Made by a program: the position numbers and the translations under genes. A DNA stretch of 33,010 nt from positions 1 to 33,010 of the forward strand of contig DJXY01000019.1 in NCBI GenBank assembly GCA_002449915.1, read 5' to 3'. Numbering within the stretch: the first letter of the stretch is position 1; every line of letters starts with the position of its first letter. Positions 31,603 through 33,010 of the stretch are shown piece after piece. Below the pieces are notes generated by a model. That model saw nothing but the letters and a program-made list of their open reading frames with translations, made no database searches and was not told where the DNA came from. Origin of the DNA: Oribacterium sp. UBA6992. Its GTDB lineage: Bacteria; Bacillota; Clostridia; Lachnospirales; Lachnospiraceae.

Positions 31603-33010
31603 TCAGTTGGATTTCCGAATGATGGTTTCTCCCTTTTCACGTATATCACCATTACGATATGCCTGCAAAAGCTCCAGCAGGTCGGAAATCTGCTGTTTTA
31701 ATTCCCTTCCGGTGTCTGTTTCTCCCACCAGAACCCGGTGCTTCATCTGTTCCACAATCTGGATCTCCGGAGTATTTTCCTCTCCCTTATGGAAATCCTT
31801 ATGCTCAGCAAGCGCCAGATGCCGGGAATTATAAATCAGGGTATATCCCGCAATGCCTGTCCTCGAGTGATATGCCTTAGAAATGCCTCCATCAATGACA
31901 AAGACCTTGCCATTGGCTCTGACCGGCTTCTCTCCTTTAATGGTTTTGACCGGAACGTGTCCATTTATAATGTGTCCGCTCTCCGGATCCACATCAAACT
32001 CTTCCATAATCTTATCCGCATACGCTTCATCCTTAGATAAGGAGTAGTATGGGTCAAATTTTTCTTTATGGGTTTCCGGATCCTCGATAAAGCTATGCTC
32101 AAAGGTCGTAATCTTATCTTTACCAAACAGCGGAGACATCGGACCACACCACATATACCAGAACACATCCGTCGCGTATAGTTTTCCCTCCGGATCTACA
32201 TTATCATTCAGGAAATACGCCTCAATCGCTTTTTCATAGAAGTAATCCATGAGCTTCTTGCCGCTCACCACACCACTTGAGGTTTTAAGCTTCCTGAAGT
32301 TTCCATCCTCATCCATTGGGATACATCCATGGAACAAAAGATTATTGTTAACAACCTTATACATCGATCCATGGGTAAAGAAAAAGCGGATATGCTTCTG
32401 CAGGAGCTGCGAATGTGTAAAACTGTAAATCAGCGTATTCATGAGGCTCTGCTCCCGTTCCGTGAGTTCATACGGGTGCTTCGGATCAATCGACGGAAAA
32501 TTCTTATCCTTGAGCTCATAGGTTTTTCCGTCAATAACCACGGTTCCCTGCTCATAATTAATCTGATCCAGAAGGCAGCGTTTTTCCAGCGCATACTCCG
32601 GATGACGATGAATGAGCTTTCCCTCCTCCTTTAACTGGATAATGCTGATGGCCTTGCACATCTTGGCTGCAAGCTCAGGATTGACAGAATCTGAAATATT
32701 GTGGTCAAAGATGTGCGGCTTAAAGCATTCGCAGGGATCATTTCCGTATACCTCCTCGGCGTACATGGACAGCGGACGGAGGTTAATGCCATACCCGTCC
32801 TCCAGGACATCAAAGGAATTATACGAGGTGGCAATCCGGAGCACACTGGCGATGCAGGCAGGATTGCCACAGGCGGCTCCCATCCACTCGGCATCGTGAT
32901 TTCCCCACTCGATATCTACATCATGGAAGTTCATCAGTTCCTCCATGATCCGGTCTGCATGCGGTCCTCTGTCAAACACATCGCCGATAATATGCAGCGA
33001 ATCAATCGTC
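31603..33010 (-). CDS. fbp: Class III fructose-1,6-bisphosphatase, 5' end cut off by window
   Basis: The C-terminal 468 residues of the Firmicutes-type fructose-1,6-bisphosphatase (class III, about 640-670 residues when complete), a Mn-dependent gluconeogenic enzyme with a calcineurin-like phosphoesterase core. The frame stays open to the window edge. Metal-site motifs visible are HIIGDVFDRGPHAD at the very start, EWGNHDAEW soon after, the NGH in HIINGHVPVK and IDGGISKAYHSRTGIAGYTL later. A GTG inside the DVFDRG motif is not the start. The product acts in the opposite direction to phosphofructokinase and shares sugar phosphates with the tkt-tal genes 1.5 kb downstream. Confidence 0.96.
   Translation of the reverse strand, partial: TIDSLHIIGDVFDRGPHADRIMEELMNFHDVDIEWGNHDAEWMGAACGNPACIASVLRIATSYNSFDVLEDGYGINLRPLSMYAEEVYGNDPCECFKPHIFDHNISDSVNPELAAKMCKAISIIQLKEEGKLIHRHPEYALEKRCLLDQINYEQGTVVIDGKTYELKDKNFPSIDPKHPYELTEREQSLMNTLIYSFTHSQLLQKHIRFFFTHGSMYKVVNNNLLFHGCIPMDEDGNFRKLKTSSGVVSGKKLMDYFYEKAIEAYFLNDNVDPEGKLYATDVFWYMWCGPMSPLFGKDKITTFEHSFIEDPETHKEKFDPYYSLSKDEAYADKIMEEFDVDPESGHIINGHVPVKTIKGEKPVRANGKVFVIDGGISKAYHSRTGIAGYTLIYNSRHLALAEHKDFHKGEENTPEIQIVEQMKHRVLVGETDTGRELKQQISDLLELLQAYRNGDIREKGETIIRKSN

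Noticed and set aside
1..33010. Mobile elements, CRISPR repeats, prophage or defence genes.
   Set aside because: No transposase, integrase, regularly spaced repeats or defence domains are present; gene content is uniformly chromosomal core.

Overview
The window looks like a chromosomal housekeeping stretch of a low-to-mid GC Gram-positive anaerobe of class Clostridia, most likely Lachnospiraceae. Evidence for this is the class III fructose-1,6-bisphosphatase, HemZ-type radical SAM enzyme, relA-MBL-hemZ gene string, FeoB-associated-type membrane segment, strong purine-rich ribosome binding sites and a circularly permuted PstS of the type I associate with that group. The assignment is an inference from gene content; no rRNA is present. 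There are no insertion sequences, phage genes or CRISPR arrays. Almost all genes lie on the minus strand.

Layout. 1-4.3 kb: 3' part of uvrB (+), overlapping tail to tail with a membrane acyltransferase gene that follows an RpiR-type regulator (both -), then a tRNA-Arg(CCG) with a clear promoter and terminator. 4.3-7.7 kb: an SPFH/zinc-ribbon protein (-), a divergent Crp/Fnr-type regulator (+), and a short BrnQ-like branched-chain amino acid carrier (-). 7.9-10.7 kb: a small DUF1294 membrane protein, a secreted glycosidase-like protein (DUF5722 type) and an unrecognised secreted protein. 10.8-13.1 kb: DAHP synthase followed by tyrosyl-tRNA synthetase, apparently one transcript. 13.3-17.9 kb: a complete phosphate uptake operon pstS-pstC-pstA-pstB-(small ORF)-phoU, with Pho-box-like repeats that run into the end of hemZ. 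17.9-22.8 kb: relA, an MBL-fold hydrolase and hemZ in one operon. 22.9-23.6 kb: a divergent CBS-pair gene (+). 23.7-25.9 kb: a membrane-anchored metal-binding (HMA) protein, a Nudix hydrolase, apt and greA. 26-30.1 kb: transketolase, a short transaldolase and a CorC-type membrane protein. 30.1-33 kb: a MATE exporter and the 3' part of fbp.

The genes serve core processes: DNA repair, phosphate acquisition, stringent response, non-oxidative pentose phosphate flux and gluconeogenesis, aromatic amino acid synthesis and charging, purine salvage and transcript elongation. I found no convincing wholly new multi-gene system. The points most worth a second look are the circularly permuted PstS, a 54-residue ORF fitted between pstB and phoU, a fusion of a FeoB-associated-type anchor with an HMA domain behind a promoter carrying an inverted repeat at its start site, and two places where the promoter of a downstream gene is set inside the terminator hairpin of the gene before it.
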